A DNA stretch of 64,000 nt from Channallabes apus (GCA_030522415.1 CM060104.1:19679325-19743324), one strand, 5' to 3'; shown: positions 22,427-44,924, counted from the stretch's first letter. A program made the numbers and translations. The notes: generated by a model not told the origin, from the letters alone.

Positions 22427-24127
22427 GGGCCGGCCCCAGTGAAAAAAAATACACTTTAGTGTATTACAAATATATTGAAATACTCGATAGTACACTGCAA
22501 ATATACTAACAAAAAATTGTACCATCAGTTAAAAGTATACTAACATCATGCTTTTACCAAATTTTGGAATTAAACTTTAAATATACTTCAAAATAATTGT
22601 ATTATAGTACTTTACAAAAACATATTATTGGAAAATATAATTTAAGTGAAAGGTTGATCTAATTTCCAAAGTATACTTATTTAAACTTGTTTTTCAATTT
22701 ATTTTTGGTACATTTAAAAAAAATATGCTCGAAATAATCATTGTACAAATGTACAGAAAGTACACATTAGAATACAATTTGTAATATATGATAGTCTTAA
22801 TATATTATCAGGTAATTTAAATGTATTTATTCATATGTTTAGTGCACTACTCTCTCGTGCGCGCGCGCTTTTAGACTCGTTTTTGCACGCTGAATCACTT
22901 TTGCCGTTCAAGATAATTTATGTTTTTACTCTCTCACTCTTCTGTCCGCTCACTGTCATAAAGCAACACTTACACAAACTACAGCAGGGTTGTGAACTCT
23001 GCAACTATTCCAGCCAATCAGAGACTAGAATCGGCGCGACACCAGCCAATCATCTGTTTCCTGATTGGCTCTTTAGTCCTCCACTTCTAGTTTGAATTAA
23101 CGGCTGAAGCTGCATCATCGCGTGCGTTAGTTCGTATCGTTATTATTTTATTTTCATCGGCACAAGGTAAATGTAACGGTTTTTGTTGGGTAATTTGTGA
23201 TTAGGTACATACTTTAAGCTATAGAATGTATTGTGTAATGTGTTGTTACTACATCTTATGTAGGCTACTTTGCTTGTGGTACAGTATAATGGCTCCGTAG
23301 CTCTCGGCCTGTTTAAACCAGGTTTAAACTAATACTGTACCTGTAGATTCTAATACTAATGTCTGTCTGTGTTCACACACCAGTTTATATTTTAGTGTGT
23401 GTGTTTGTAAGACAACCTGACTTTTGTTAAACACAAATAAACTGTAGTAGTGCTTTTTTGTAACCTTGTGCAAATTAAACCTGTTGAACTCATGAATAAA
23501 ATCTGTCTCATAATTACTGATGTAATGTGTTTCAAAAACATGTTATAGTGTAGAAAATACATTTAGCATTTGTAAATCATCCTAAACACTTCATGTACTG
23601 GTAACACATTTGCAATACAGTATTATAGAAGGTTGTGTGTACTGTATGATAGAATAAAGTATATTTGTATTAACCACAAAGTGTACTTTTTCAGTATTTG
23701 TAATTGGCCAGAAGTATAACAGCATGCTACTGCTGCAATAAGAATATACTCATAGTATATAAATCATGTATTTGTAATACAGTAAAAATAGCTGTAATGT
23801 ACTTATAATACATTAAATATGTACTTAAATTGTATTAATTACTTTCAGGTATGTACGTTAGTACACTCACAGCCATATACTTTAAGTGTACTAAGTATAC
23901 TTAAAGTTGTTCCACTTTAGCACACAAAAGTATACTTAATACACTTAAAATTGTGCTTTTGTACAATTTAATTACAACTTAAATACACTTCGTACAAAAT
24001 TAGTTGTTCCAAAACAGCAAACGTCAAGTATACTAGTCATTAGTCTGGCTGCAAGTACATTTAACTATGCTTTGGCATGCTAGGATTTAATATACTTAGC
24101 ATACTTTGTTTTTTTACTAGGGCTGAC
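22427..24127. mobile_element. Non-autonomous repeat with internal promoter-like island
   Basis: The outer 400 bp on each side are crowded with AGTATACTT/TACACTTAA words in opposite orientations. The ends are roughly inverted: GGCCGGCCCCAGTGAAAAAA on the left, and GGTCAGCCCTAGTAAAAAAA as the right-end reverse complement. Between them, 22850-23165 changes abruptly to CpG-containing sequence with three CCAAT-type boxes (near 23011, 23044 and 23062) and then a donor-like CACAAG/GTAAAT at about 23166. No transposase is visible. The limits and family are inferred. Confidence 0.5.
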
Positions 24128-25074
24128 CACTTAAAAACATGTATAAAATGTGATTTAAATATATCTGCCTTTTAAAAATATTATAAGTGGTGATGTGTAG
24201 GGATTAAAAAATGTTTTGCTGTTATTATCGTTAGTGTGTTACATGCAACTGTATTGCGAAACCATCAATCATTTAGTGAACGCTCTTCAAATTGCTGTGT
24301 CTTTTGTTAATATGTTTGTGTTCATTCTTTCCATTTCTTTGCTTTTTATTTATTAAGGAAGGAAGGGAAGCGCACAAGCAGAAAACATAATTTAAGAAAT
24401 AAGAAACTCTGTGGCTTTAGAGGTCAGTTTCCTTTATACAAGATCCCTGTGGTGTATTTTGTTCACTTGGTGCACTCTTTTGCACTCTCCACTGGATGCA
24501 CTGTGCATTACACATACTGAAAAAAGAAGGGGGGAAAAAAGAGCTTAATCAGCTAGTTAATCTATTTAAGCATATTGTTTGCAGTGTAACATTGTGAATT
24601 CAAATGGAATCTAATTTAGTATTACACCAGTGTAAATATTATATAAGGGAACCTGAACTCACACGGTACACTCTTAATTAAATGTTTTCTGTGTGTTTTG
24701 TTGTGATAGTTAATGGTTGTAGCTTTCTAAAGAGACTCTCATTAAACCTTTTCAAAACAGCAAATTCTGGAGAACCTTTTTTTTTTAAACATGATGCAAA
24801 GAACACTTTATTTGCAACCCTAAAGATTGAACAAGACTGCCTATCATGCTAGCATTAGCAACATGTCTGCAATCACAAAGTTAATTTTTGTTAAATTAAT
24901 TCAAAAAGTGAAACCTATTCTGAGGAAAAGAAAAAATATTCTAGATTCATTACATGTACTGTGAATATTTCAAGCTTTTTGTTTTAAATTGCAGATTAAA
25001 TCCAATAAGGGAAAATATTCTAACACTTAATTTGAATAAAATTAAATTTGAGTAAATTACTGTACTACTCATAC
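24128..25074. other. Intergenic DNA, nothing recognised
   Basis: AT-rich sequence without coding signal or named repeat. Confidence 0.4.
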
Positions 25075-25082
25075 AATATAAA

Positions 25083-25679
25083 CAGAGGTTTCAAGAGTAA
25101 TAAAATTTTGTACTTAAGTAAAAGTACTGTTACTTTAGTGAACTTATACTGAAGTACAAGTTGTTACCCTTATAAAAATCTACTCAAGGAAAAGTTACTT
25201 TTTTTTTTTTTTTTTTTTTAACAGCAAGGCTGGGATGGGGGATGGAATATTATATAAAGCATAAGAAATCTGTTCACTTTGTTGTGCTTGAAATCAAATG
25301 GTTGCTTAAATATGACCAGTGGTTTGCTTCATAAGAATTTGTCGCCATTTTGCTTTCAGCTGTGTCTGTTTTGTCCGTCACAATCGTTCTTGTGAATTTA
25401 GCGCGTTTGTTCTCCACGCCCATCAATCAATCAGTGCAGTAGTTTCTGGGCTGAAATTTTTTTTCCTTCCCCGTTGTATTATTTGTATTATTTTTCATTT
25501 TCATTCATTAATTTTTTTTCACTCAGTAGCGAATATAAGTACAATACTTTAAACAAAACATACTTAAGTAAAAGTAAAATTATAGATTTTAAAAACTACA
25601 TTAAAAAGTAGAAGTACACAAAAAAATCTACTCAATTACAGTAATGCGAGTAAATGTAATTCATTACTTTCCACCTCTG
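25083..25679. mobile_element. hAT-type MITE with 8-bp target duplication
   Basis: The ends CAGAGGTTTCAAGAGTAAT and, inverted, CAGAGGTGGAAAGTAATG are flanked by a perfect 8-bp AATATAAA (25075-25082 and 25680-25687). The interior carries ACTTAAGTAAAAGTA words on both arms and a poly-T run at about 25199-25219. It belongs to the same broad family as 1256-2059. Confidence 0.85.
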
Positions 25680-25929
25680 AATATAAACACATAGGTCAGT
25701 ACACAAATGGAGATGACCGCCGAGTTAACAGTTCTTAAGGAGAGAATAGACACCATCCACAAGTACATCCACAGCAGCTCATCTTTGACAAAGGGCTGGC
25801 TGTTTACAGAGTGCTGTATATTCATGAAAAGCTGACTGGAAGGGAAAAGTGTGGTAGGAAAAGGTGCACAAGCAACAAGGATGACCGCAGCCTTAAAAAG
25901 AATGTCAAGCAAAACCGATTAAGATGTTG

Positions 25930-26520
25930 AGAGTCTTCATGAGTAGTGGAGTGATGTTGGAATCAGTGTGTCAAGAGCCACCATGCACCGACATCTTCAG
26001 GAAATTTGTTACAACTGTTGCATTCCTAATATCAACCACTCCTGAACCAGAGACAACATAAGAAGCACCTTAACTGGGCTAATAAGAAAGAACTGGACCT
26101 TTGTTTAGTGGTCCAACGTCCTCTTTTCAAATGGAAGGAAAATTTCTCAGAGAAAAAGTGGAGAGACAGCATCCAAGTTGCTTGAAGAGGATTTGGGTGC
26201 CATGTCCTTTGCTGGTGTTGCATTATTTCAAGTCCGAAGCCAACACAGCTATCTACCAGGACATTTTAGAGCACTTCATGTTTGTCTGCTGACAAATTGG
26301 AGATGGACAACCACCACAATTAACACTCACCCTGATATTACTGTGCTTTATTGGGCAGCCAACTTGCATGATGTGAAACCCATAGAGAATTTATAGGATA
26401 TCACCAAGAGGAAAATGAGAAACGGAATATAGACGAGCTAAAGGCTGCCATCAAAGCAACCTGGTCTTTAATTGGTCTAAAATACTGGATTTCTTTTTTC
26501 CATGAGCTGTAAGCTGAAAT
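25930..26520 (+). pseudogene. Decayed Tc1-like transposase
   Basis: Plus-strand fragments follow the order of a Tc1 transposase: SRATMHRHLQ near 25970, NWTFV with a WSNV-like first catalytic box near 26095-26118, and a degenerate VKPIENL (glutamate box) near 26375. Stops and shifts are frequent. No terminal repeats are seen. Confidence 0.5.
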
Positions 26521-26998
26521 TAAAACAAACAAGACATTGAAACATTTCATTTTATATACAAGTTTATGGAAAAAAATATATACTTTTTTAAAAATATTAA
26601 ATTTTTTTGAGATGTATTATATATGTAGCATTTGTGTTGCTGGGTAAAGCCCTCACACCACTGCAACCAGTGAAAGAGCTCCATAAAAAAAAAATAAAGT
26701 AATTAAAAATCTATGTGATGACGTGTTGTGATTCCCAGCCCTGTAACAAAATGGCGGAATGGAGTGGACTACAAAGAAAAAGAGAAGAAACGCGTCTGCT
26801 CATTAGAGGTGCTGCAACAATGGAGAAAGTGTAGATGATAACAAGGGCTTCTGAGTAGACAGGGAGCCTCAGGGGAGAGAAAATCATCCAAGAGAAAAAG
26901 ATTTCCTACAGAAATACCAGTGCATTAAAACAGTCAAAAGGCCCAAAATTTCTTCTGGTGAAAAAAAGAATCCAATGTTAATTAATTTCTTCATTTTT

Positions 26999-29175
26999 TT
27001 TATTGTAAGCTTCTTTACTGAAATTATATGGAGCAACATTTGGCCTGCAAGAAAACATTTTTTTTTTCTTCCTTCTGTTCAGTTTTCACATTCGGCTTAG
27101 CATTCCATAGCAAATACAGCATTGTTGCTTTTATAACAACAAATAACAGCAAAGAAAGTGAAGAGCAAGAGCATTTCCAGCCCTGGGATCATAAATGGCC
27201 ATTTCCAGAGGAACAACATTAAAGAACTGAGCACATCTCTGATTGCCAGAGGCAACACCATTTCACCAAGTTGTCTGAGCTTTCCCCAAATTTAACACAA
27301 CGATACAAAGGATTGTGTGTTAATTTAAAACTTTAGCACAGACAATTAAGTGAAATACTGTGGCCAAGTAAGTCTTCTAACAGAAGGTCTTGGATGGATG
27401 AAGCACAGAGCACAACTGATACAGAGGGGACAAAAACATATTTAGGAATGAATGAAAAGAAAATTGTAATTTTTACACAATTTGTGTAGCACTACACACG
27501 GAACACATGACAAAATGACACTCACAATATCAATGGCTTTTGTTTTTTTTTTTTTCTATACAATGTACAAATGCATTGTTCCATGTTTTGAGCCCCAAAA
27601 GCTAAAGGCATATTTACAATACATTATTAAGAATACATCTGCTCATGCAAATAAGTATTTGTAATACTTGTTATAAGCTTAATATTCATAAAACCTTGAA
27701 CAGTTTTCAAGTAAAGTAAGATAAAGGGGGCATGAAAAGGGGAAAAAAATGGCTTACATTTCTAAAAGAATCTTTACAGGTATTTCATAAGAAATATTTT
27801 TAAAAATCAGCTTTACAGATATGAAGACTTTTTTTTTTAAACACCAAAAGTACCCTGGGGCACATGGTATAATGAAATAAAAAAAGTGACCATACTATAC
27901 TGTACATATTGTACAAAAGATGAATAAAACGAAGATTATATGTGTAATAGAGAAACGTGGAAAGCGATGTCCAAGTGTCCATCATGGTGCAGGGCCATAA
28001 CAAACGGTTCATTTTCATCACTTAATTCAAAAAATAAAATCATTGCCCAATATTGCACTGTCCAATTAAAGGTGCAGTGTATGAGAAATTCCACTCTTCA
28101 GTAAACTACATGATGAAAAGAGGAAAATCCGACGAACGGCAACTTTAAAATTCAATACTTAGCAAGATAAGTCATTCTAATTTTACAGGTTTAAAGTCAG
28201 AGGTGGACTGACATAAGTGTCATTCTTATTATTTCCCATTTAATGAGAAAAAAAATACAAATTCTGAAAGAGCACCATCAAATAAACGATACACCACCAC
28301 ATGATCTAATGCAAAGCATGTACATGTATGTGATTGAAAAAGGAGTTAGTAAATGTGGCCTCACAGGACTGAATGCTTCATATAATGTAACTCACTGATA
28401 GGCTTATCCTTGCTGAGACAGAATTAGACAAAGACAGACCGGGAGGGGGAAAAAAAACAAACAAACAAAAAAACAAAGCAGGCTGTTTGCGCAAGAAACC
28501 CTCACAGAAAAGTCTTTAGGAAATGCGGAGTCATAGGGCGTCGGTATTGCAGTCAGCTAAAAGTAGCCAAAGTTCTCCACGTAATGATATAATAAGACAT
28601 CTCCTTTTAAATTCCATCTTCTTAAAAACACTGATAGTTGCTTTCAGAAGGGGGAGAACCCCTCCCCCCAAGATGTCTATTTCGATTCGATTCTCTCAGA
28701 GCTTGTGCCTCTCTCTGTATGGTGCTGCTACACCCGCGCACACGTTCAAAATATTAACAGCAAAAATTAAAAACACATTCTCACCGGAAAGTGCATTAAT
28801 GTACAAAACATGTCCACACAAGCATTTTGAGTGATGAAGATGTAAAGGTTAAAGCAGTGTCGAGGAGGAGGGATTGCATACTTGCAGAGAGTGACTGCAG
28901 TGTACTGGTGAAGTTCACCACATACAGTCACTGATTGTGTTACACAGAAAGAGTAGCTGGTAAGCAGACTGACAGGCACTGCATGCAACAGGGGACGGGG
29001 AGACGTGGCTGGATATGTTAAAGACAGTGTGCGAGCGTGCGCGTGTGTGTGTGCGTGTGTGTGTGTGCTCATCTGAAAGAGAAAGAGAGAGAAGGAGCAT
29101 ATGTGAGTGAGCTTGTCATGAGAAGGTTGTTTGTGCATGTATTTGGGTTAGGAGGTTAAGTGTGAGACTGAAGGC
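26999..29175 (-). other. gatad2b: gatad2b 3' UTR (inferred)
   Basis: Sequence downstream of the gatad2b stop on the minus strand, with no coding signal and few repeats. The only clear AATAAA on the minus strand lies at 26999-27004, which would give a 3' UTR of about 2.2 kb. Mammalian GATAD2B also has a long 3' UTR. The extent is inferred. Confidence 0.4.
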
Positions 29176-37908
<8,733 letters not shown>

Positions 37909-38619
37909 TTAGAACATTTATCCTTCAGAGCCAAGAGTACCATCATCGGTCATGAATGAAATCATCACAGGAAAATGAAAGTACAACTGAATTCAGAATG
38001 CTGCCTGTCTCATTACTCCATTAAGGCAGTTATGGTAAAGCCAACATTATTTTGAATATATTCTCAGTTGTTTCATCATACTTAACTTGGTAATATTTTT
38101 TTGTTTAGCAAGTTTAATTTGCACTTTCGCAACATCGTTCAGAATCACTGTTTGTTATGTAGTGCTTTTAGCGATAGACATGGTCACAAAACACCTTAGC
38201 AGGAATCCAGACGGAAATTTTGATCGCGGAAGTAACAGTGTCAGGGAGACGGTCCATCCAGGGGAATAACGCATGGTGGAATTATAATCCGCAGTATACA
38301 AGACTAAAGGAAAACAGCACTAAGAGAGTGGAAAGAATGTCCGCTATGAGCATACCTCGCACATAAGAGTCTTAACGATTACAGCAGCAAATCTCGAGTA
38401 CCAGTGAGATGATCATCAGCTGAATCAAAGGTCCATGAGAAGGTAGGTCACAAGCAGAAAAACCTCCAAGGAGAATTAGAGCATAAGGAAGAACCAGGCA
38501 AGTCCTGAGGGTTGAGATGAGTGTGTCATTAAGCGCACACACACACACAGGGTGGTATTTGATCGGACCCCACCGCTGTCCGGATTAGTAGATTTGCAGA
38601 TTTTGACTGTTCAAACCAC

Positions 38620-39100
38620 AAACAGCAGCAACATTCTAGGATGCAGTGGCACGTAAAGCATTTCTGACACCATTATAATGGTCTCCCATGCAAAAGTCTG
38701 CATTGAAAACTCCACAGCCAGATTACTCACCCGTTTCCAAAAAAAGAACCAACCTAATATGACTCTGGATCTCCACCTACACTGGCAACCCATCTCACAC
38801 TGCATGCAGAACCAACAAACCAAACTTTGACTTGGAAAGTACCACACAGTCCTGCACTTATACACCTACCTAAACTTCTCCTTCCACAGACTCCCACCTT
38901 AAAATCCACGGACAGGTTCGGCTCATTGTTCCTTACACCTACCTCTCCTCACTGGTTGGCAGATCATTTGGTTGCAAAGCTATAAACCTCTAGATGTCAA
39001 TGATGTACTGAAATAAAAATTCTTGGCCAAACCCAAAATTGAGGGCTCTCTGGATCAAAAACAGTGCAGGATTTACCAGTCAACAAAGCAACCAATTAAT
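38620..39100. other. Repeat-like sequence, unassigned
   Basis: The segment around 38770-38830 (LHWQPISHCMQNQQTKL in one plus frame) faintly recalls the LHWLPV block of LINE reverse transcriptases. No other LINE motif can be read, so I leave it unassigned. Confidence 0.25.
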
Positions 39101-39218
39101 ACTGTTACAATTAGCTCCAACAAATACCAACAACACCTTATTATACAAACCTGTAATTCTTTCTTTTCTTATACTACAAAGCAGATCTAGCACTGAATAA
39201 ACCACAAATATAAAATAC

Positions 39219-40890
39219 ACTCATTCAACAATTTATTAAACATCTGTACAACGAACCATTCATGTTCATTACAAATCAGCCAGTCGTGTGGCAGAAGAGC
39301 AATATATACAGTAGAATCATGCAGACTCAGGACAGCAGCTTCAGGTAATGTTCACGTCAACCATCAGAATGGTCGATCTCAGTGATTTTGACTGTGGCAT
39401 GATTATTGGTGCCAGACACACGTTTGAGAACTGAACTGCTGCTCTCCTGGGATTCACACACGAGATTTTACTCAGATTAAAGCAATACAGAAAAAAAAAA
39501 AAAAATAGTGAGAGGCAGTTTTCTCCTGTTGATAAGAGATGTGGATAGAAAATTGGTTTAAGTTGACAGAAACTCAAATAACTATTCCGTACAATTGTGG
39601 TGATCAGAAAAGTATCTCAGGATGCACAACACAACAGACCTTGAGGCAGATGGGCTAGAACAGCAGCAGACCACGTCAGGCTCTTCTTCTGTCAGCCAAG
39701 AACAGAGAGCTTGAGGCTGCAGTGGGCACGAGCTCACCAAAACTGGAACATTTGACACCAACAGCATGAATCCATGGACCCAACCTGCCTTGTGTTATTG
39801 GTCCAGGCTGGTGGAGATGGTTTAATGGTACAGTGAAACCTCGGATCGCGAGTAATGCGGTTTGCGAGTGTTCCACAAGACGAGCAAAGATTTTTAATAA
39901 ATTTTGACTTGGAAAACGAAGTCTTGGTTCACAAGTACCGAGTATCATGAATCACGCATGCGCTCCTGGTTTTGACGCTGAGTGTCACGTGATCACAACT
40001 GAGCCAAGTTATCTTGCGCTGCGGAATTGTGGGTAATCAACTCCCCTGCTGGGTCTTAGTGCGTGTCTCTTACAGGTATAATCAACATCCGTGCACGTGT
40101 GTACTGTTTACTATAACACTGTGACCACGTGTGTGTGCGTAAAACATATTTTATTTTGTGTCTGTATGCGTGTGTGTACAGCGCGCGTGTAAAGCAAAAG
40201 CAAGTCTCATTAGAGAGGTTAAAGATCCATTTTCTCTCTCTGCATCAGCCTGCTCTTTGTGTCTGTATGTGCGCGTCATTGGACACCTAGGGTTAGTTAA
40301 TTTAAGAATAAGTTTCCATTATTTCTTATGGGAAAATTTGCTTTGTTTTTACGAGTGTTTTGAAATACGAGCCCGCTTCCAGAACAAATTATGCTCGTAA
40401 TCCAAGGTTCCACTGTATAGGGAATGTTTTCCTGGCACACTTCGGGTTTGTCAATACCAATCAGCCAGCTCCTGAAAACTAAAGTCTATTTGAGAATCGT
40501 TGCTGACCGAGTGCATCCTTTCACAGCCACAACTCCACATCTTATCTTCTAATGACTCCTTCCACCCTGTCACAAAGCAAAAGTCGTCTCAAACTGGTTT
40601 GACGAAGGCATTAGTGAGAATAATGTTCCTCAGTGATTGGACCATCCCAGTCAACGGACCTCACCACACTAGAACATCTTTGTGTGGTAGAATAGGAGAT
40701 TCACAGCATATACCGTAAGTGCACCTCCATCTGAAGGAATTGTATACTGCAATGTCAACATGGACCAGAATGTCAAAGGAATGTTCTCAACGTCTTGTGG
40801 AATCCATGCCATGAAGAACTGCAGCTGTTTCAGAAGTAAGGGAAACCCTATCCAGTATGGTGCTCTTAATAAAGTGCTCAGTGGGTGTTT
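39219..40890 (+). pseudogene. Tc1-like relic interrupted by a MITE
   Basis: The ends resemble each other inverted (TCATTCAACAATTTATTAAAC against TGAGCACTTTATTAAGAGC). Plus-strand pieces follow a Tc1 transposase: LSDFDCGMIIGARHT near 39375, LGFTHEILLRLKQY near 39448, then ESMDPTCLV-like sequence near 39765, and after the insert KVVSNWFDEGISE near 40580 with a decayed DLTTLEHL glutamate-box region near 40655. Stops and shifts are common. The insert at 39831-40415 is younger. Confidence 0.65.
39831..40415. mobile_element. TA-flanked non-autonomous element (mariner/pogo type)
   Basis: The ends CAGTGAAACCTCGGATCGCG and, inverted, CAGTGGAACCTTGGATTACG are bounded by TA (39829-39830 and 40416-40417). 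The terminal inverted repeats are about 70-80 bp. No transposase is present. Because it splits the Tc1 relic, it inserted later. A fragment of the same kind lies near 20515-20578. Confidence 0.8.
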
Positions 40891-41261
40891 ATAACTATCA
40901 CATACAAACTGTGTAGAGGGAGAAACGTTCTTTCAAATAATACAAATCTGAAGGTAATAAGTCAATTGAGCAAATTGGAAACACTTTTCCTAGGTTTTTT
41001 AACATTTAAACTAATAACGTGTACTGTAATTTTAATCAATTTTCGTTCACTCCCCCAACATATCGAGTCGTTTCACATGCAGAACACAGCTTTTCACACA
41101 AGACCTGTGCATCCAGCATGTGTAATACTCATTTTTATATACGTAAACTTATCTAGGCTTCATGCAAAACTGGACAAATATGAGGTTTTACTGTCTTGAT
41201 TGTCTTAATTTTTGTGTTCTGTCTTTTGTCTGTATTGTTTCAATGTTTAGTGCCTGAGTGG

Positions 41262-41338
41262 TTGTTGTTGTTGTTGTTGGTCTTTCGGCTGCTCCCGGCA
41301 AGGGGTCGCCACAGCGGAATATCCAGTCCGCACTACAA
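41262..41338 (-). mobile_element. SINE 3'-end fragment
   Basis: This 77-bp stretch (GTT repeat plus the CTTTCGGCTGCTCCCGGCAA segment) matches the tail end of the SINE at 8721-8960. It stops at CACTACAACT, so the insertion is 5'-truncated. Confidence 0.75.
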
Positions 41339-42794
41339 CTAAAAGGGCTATAAACAAATAAGCTGTTAATTATGGTGCAATTTCGATTTTGATGTGATTT
41401 ACACTGTCAGTTTATGGTTTATGGTGTAAATTTGTTCTGTTTTAGATAGACATCTAATTTGATGTTTTAGATAGCTAGTTAGTTTTGCTAATTTAAGTTG
41501 TTAATTTATGAAGCATCTTGGTTCTGAAGGAACGTTGTTTCATTTGACTGTGTACTGAACTATATATGGTTGAAATGACAATTAAAGGCTACTTAATTTG
41601 ACTTGAACTGCACACACACACACAAAAAATCTGTATCAGCAATATCATAATTTTAAACATCAGTACTCGTTCAGGATTTCAGCGCTTCTTTACTCGGAAA
41701 CTCTTAGAAATAACAAACCGTTCCAACTATATTTATGTTTTCAGGGAAGCCCTCAAAGGTTCTATGGAGAATCCCATTTGAGGGGGTTTCCCTTACAGAA
41801 AAAAGTTTCCTCTTCAAGAAACTTAAACGATAAGGAACATTACAAGTATATTTTTCATCTGTGGCTGTTAATCTGTGCCTTGTGCGTACAGCATAGACAA
41901 AGGCGAAATATCACATTTCCTTAACACGTCATATACAAAGCCTTCTGCTCACTCTCTCTACCACTCACACGTTTAGATATGCAGCGAGAACCAGATGCTT
42001 ACGGAGGCAGTGACTTCTCACTGATCCACAGGCTCGGAGATTTAAGGAGCAAACAAGAGAAGCACTTCTGAAAGAAAAAAAAAAATATGGAGGTACAGTA
42101 CAGAAAGAGGGTGGGACTTAACAAGCCTCAGGGAAAAAAAAGTAACCATTCAGAGATGCCTTTGGTAGATTTGCATGATGCAACCATCTTCAAATGTGAT
42201 ATTTTCTCCCAGAGGGTCCATTTTATCCCGTTTTGAAACAGAAAACCACTGTGTCTCTTTCCAACGTCTGTTTCATTTTTCTTCCCTCAACTAATCAGCT
42301 TCCTCCTTTCCTGCCCAACACACACACACAACATAATTGTACACAGAGCTGCATGTGTCTACACACACACACACACACAGCACTGGGCGCTCTGCCAGTC
42401 AACACAGTCCTTGTACGCCTCCAGCAGCTCTCACATGGCAGGAAAACGGAGGTGTTAAGATGGAGGTATGGTAAGCGACAAGATCAGACACACAAAAACA
42501 CACACACACACACACACACGCTCTTGTATACACGTCCACTTGTATACACACCTCCTCATCAGTCCAGACCTTGAGGAGTACATGTATCTTCTACAGATGA
42601 AAAAATAAACACTTGAAATCTGCATTGTGTAAAGTGTGTGTAAGATACGAGAATGTCAAGCAGAACCACCAACAAACCTTACACACACACACACATACAC
42701 ACACACACGCTTATCAATGCATGAATTTCTCCAGATCTTCAGCAAATAAGAGTTGGAAAGTAGAGTCACGATCACTAGGCAAGGCAATTAAATA

Positions 42795-42852
<58 letters not shown>

Positions 42853-43411
42853 TGAGGAGAAAGGAAAGAAGTAAAACTACAGACTGATTAAGCTTTAAAA
42901 GTCAGACTGCGAGAGCCTGAATTACATTAGTACTGGAGACACACACACAAAGAAACATCCACACGGAAGCCTAAGTCATGCCAGTGTGTGTAGATCCTTT
43001 GTTAGCCCTGTCCTACCCCCTCCCCTTGCATGCGCGCATGCACACACGCGCACACACGCTTACTTTTGCGCTCTTCCACGCCATCTCTCTTCCCACTCTT
43101 TTACACACACACACTCACTTTTTTTACTCCTACACACATACATTTATACTAAAAACACCCTCAAGTAGAGTCGTTTTTTTTTTTTTTTTTTTTTTTTACT
43201 GCCAGCAGAGTGGCACAAATCCAGTGACTGTTCCTCAGTCGGTGGCACACATGTGTAGCAATACCTCTTGCCACCCCTCCCCCATCCCACAATCCTCTCC
43301 ACTCACTCCGCATCTGGCTGCCAATCAATCTGCTTGCTGTACTGTACTGGGCAGTTTGGGCTCAACGAACCCAACCCCCATCTTTCTTTTTCTACAGAGA
43401 CCCTCACAACC

Positions 43412-43446
<35 letters not shown>

Positions 43447-44190
43447 CCCCCAATCATGTTTCCAAATAATCTGTTAGCATTCTGATCAAAGTGTTGTTGC
43501 CTCTGTCCTACTCGTTAATTCGCAGGATACAACAGGAATGTGGTTTATGGATCTAATATTAGCGTATGATTCAGACATATTGAAGACTCAATCACGCAAG
43601 ATAAAAGTTTATTATATTTGGCATGTTTTTTACGTTTAGTACTTCAATCATGATCATCATTTTTAAAAGGGATGAAGAACAGAATGAAGAGACCATTTCA
43701 ACAACTAAGGGGAAAATGTGGAATATTTCAATGACACACTAAGTTTATTCACTTCCTTGTCATAGTTACTGATATCTAAACAGCAGCTGACAGTGTAGTG
43801 CCTCGGGGCAGGACGAGTTGGCTCTTGGTGCACAGGGGCCGTAAACTGGACAATGTGTTATTGTAATGTGGACAGATCTGCCGAGATCCCACAATGCACC
43901 AGGAGTACTCTGTCCCAAAAGCCCAACAAACTTTCGAGTGAGAAAGGAAAGAATGATTCAAAGAAATGAAAGGAGGACTAAGAGAAAGGAGAGACTGAGA
44001 GAGACGGAAAGGAAGCATTAGATGGACAGAAACAGCTTCGTAGGCAGCTGACCATGACACCTATATGAACACCACATTCCAAAGGCATGACATTACTATG
44101 GTTGTTCTTTGTAGTAAAAGTCTAGCGAAAGCCTACAGGGGTGTTTTCAGGGACACGAAAACGCGGACACGTATGCGGTCAGAAGTTGAC
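41339..44190. other. gatad2b 5' intron with CA repeats, nothing else recognised
   Basis: Holds (GT)n at 42798-42851, CA tracts near 42489-42520 and 43412-43443, and a 26-nt poly-T near 43172-43198. Apparent reading frames here are translations of these simple repeats. No exon signature is seen. Confidence 0.5.
42798..42851. repeat. (GT)n microsatellite
   Basis: About 27 uninterrupted GT units. Confidence 0.95.
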
Positions 44191-44197
44191 GTGTGCA

Positions 44198-44631
44198 ACC
44201 AGTCAAAAGTTTGGACACACCTTTTTAATTCCATGGTCTTTCCTGATTTTTGCTTCGTTTTACATTGTAAAAGAATGCTGAAGGCATCCAAAATAATTAA
44301 ATAATCTCATCTAAAGCGTTGATATTGAGATGCTCTGTAAAGCCTTCATAACAGCTCTAATCTGAGGCGGTTTGAGCAGCAGTCAATTTCCTGGGATGGT
44401 CTGCATGAGAGACATTTTCATCATGGTGTTTGATGGGTTTTTGCAAATGCACTTGACAATACTGTCTTACAACCTTTGTGTCTTAAAATAACAACTGACT
44501 GTTGTTGTTGCTGATGATGATGTTGCTAATTACAGTACCTAATGCCATACGTCTTATTTCATAAATCCACTATTGTTCTAGAATGTAGAAAATAAATCCA
44601 AACTTGTGTCCAGTCTTTTGACTGGTACTGT
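44198..44631 (-). mobile_element. Tc1-like deletion derivative, third family member
   Basis: The ends ACCAGTCAAAAGTTTGGACAC and, inverted, TACCAGTCAAAAGACTGGAC delimit about 430 bp. On the minus strand the interior keeps the transposase DNA-binding region (words corresponding to PPQIRAVMKALQ and ISISTL are readable), followed directly by a terminal repeat. It is a related but distinct subfamily from 18171-18721, in opposite orientation. Confidence 0.7.
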
Positions 44632-44924
44632 ATGCTCATTACAAACAATATCAGGGCAATATTGGACTTTCAATGATTTCTTATATAAAATATATAATAT
44701 ATATAAAAAAGTTTATTTTTAAACTTAAAAAAAAAAAACTTTTAGTTTAAATAACTTACACACATATACATGGTCAAAAAAAATTATATATATATATATA
44801 CCCACTCATGTTATACAAGTGGTGCCAAAGGTCGCAAAATGTCTTAAGTTTCCAAGTTCAAGGCCTCTCAAGCATCTTGTTTGTGACAGTTCTCTGTGCC
44901 AACATAAAGGATTTTACAGCACTC

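Noticed and set aside
42233..43477. Several long plus-strand reading frames rich in His and Thr
   Set aside because: They are translations of CA repeats and flanking low-complexity intron sequence. There are no domains and no splice signals.
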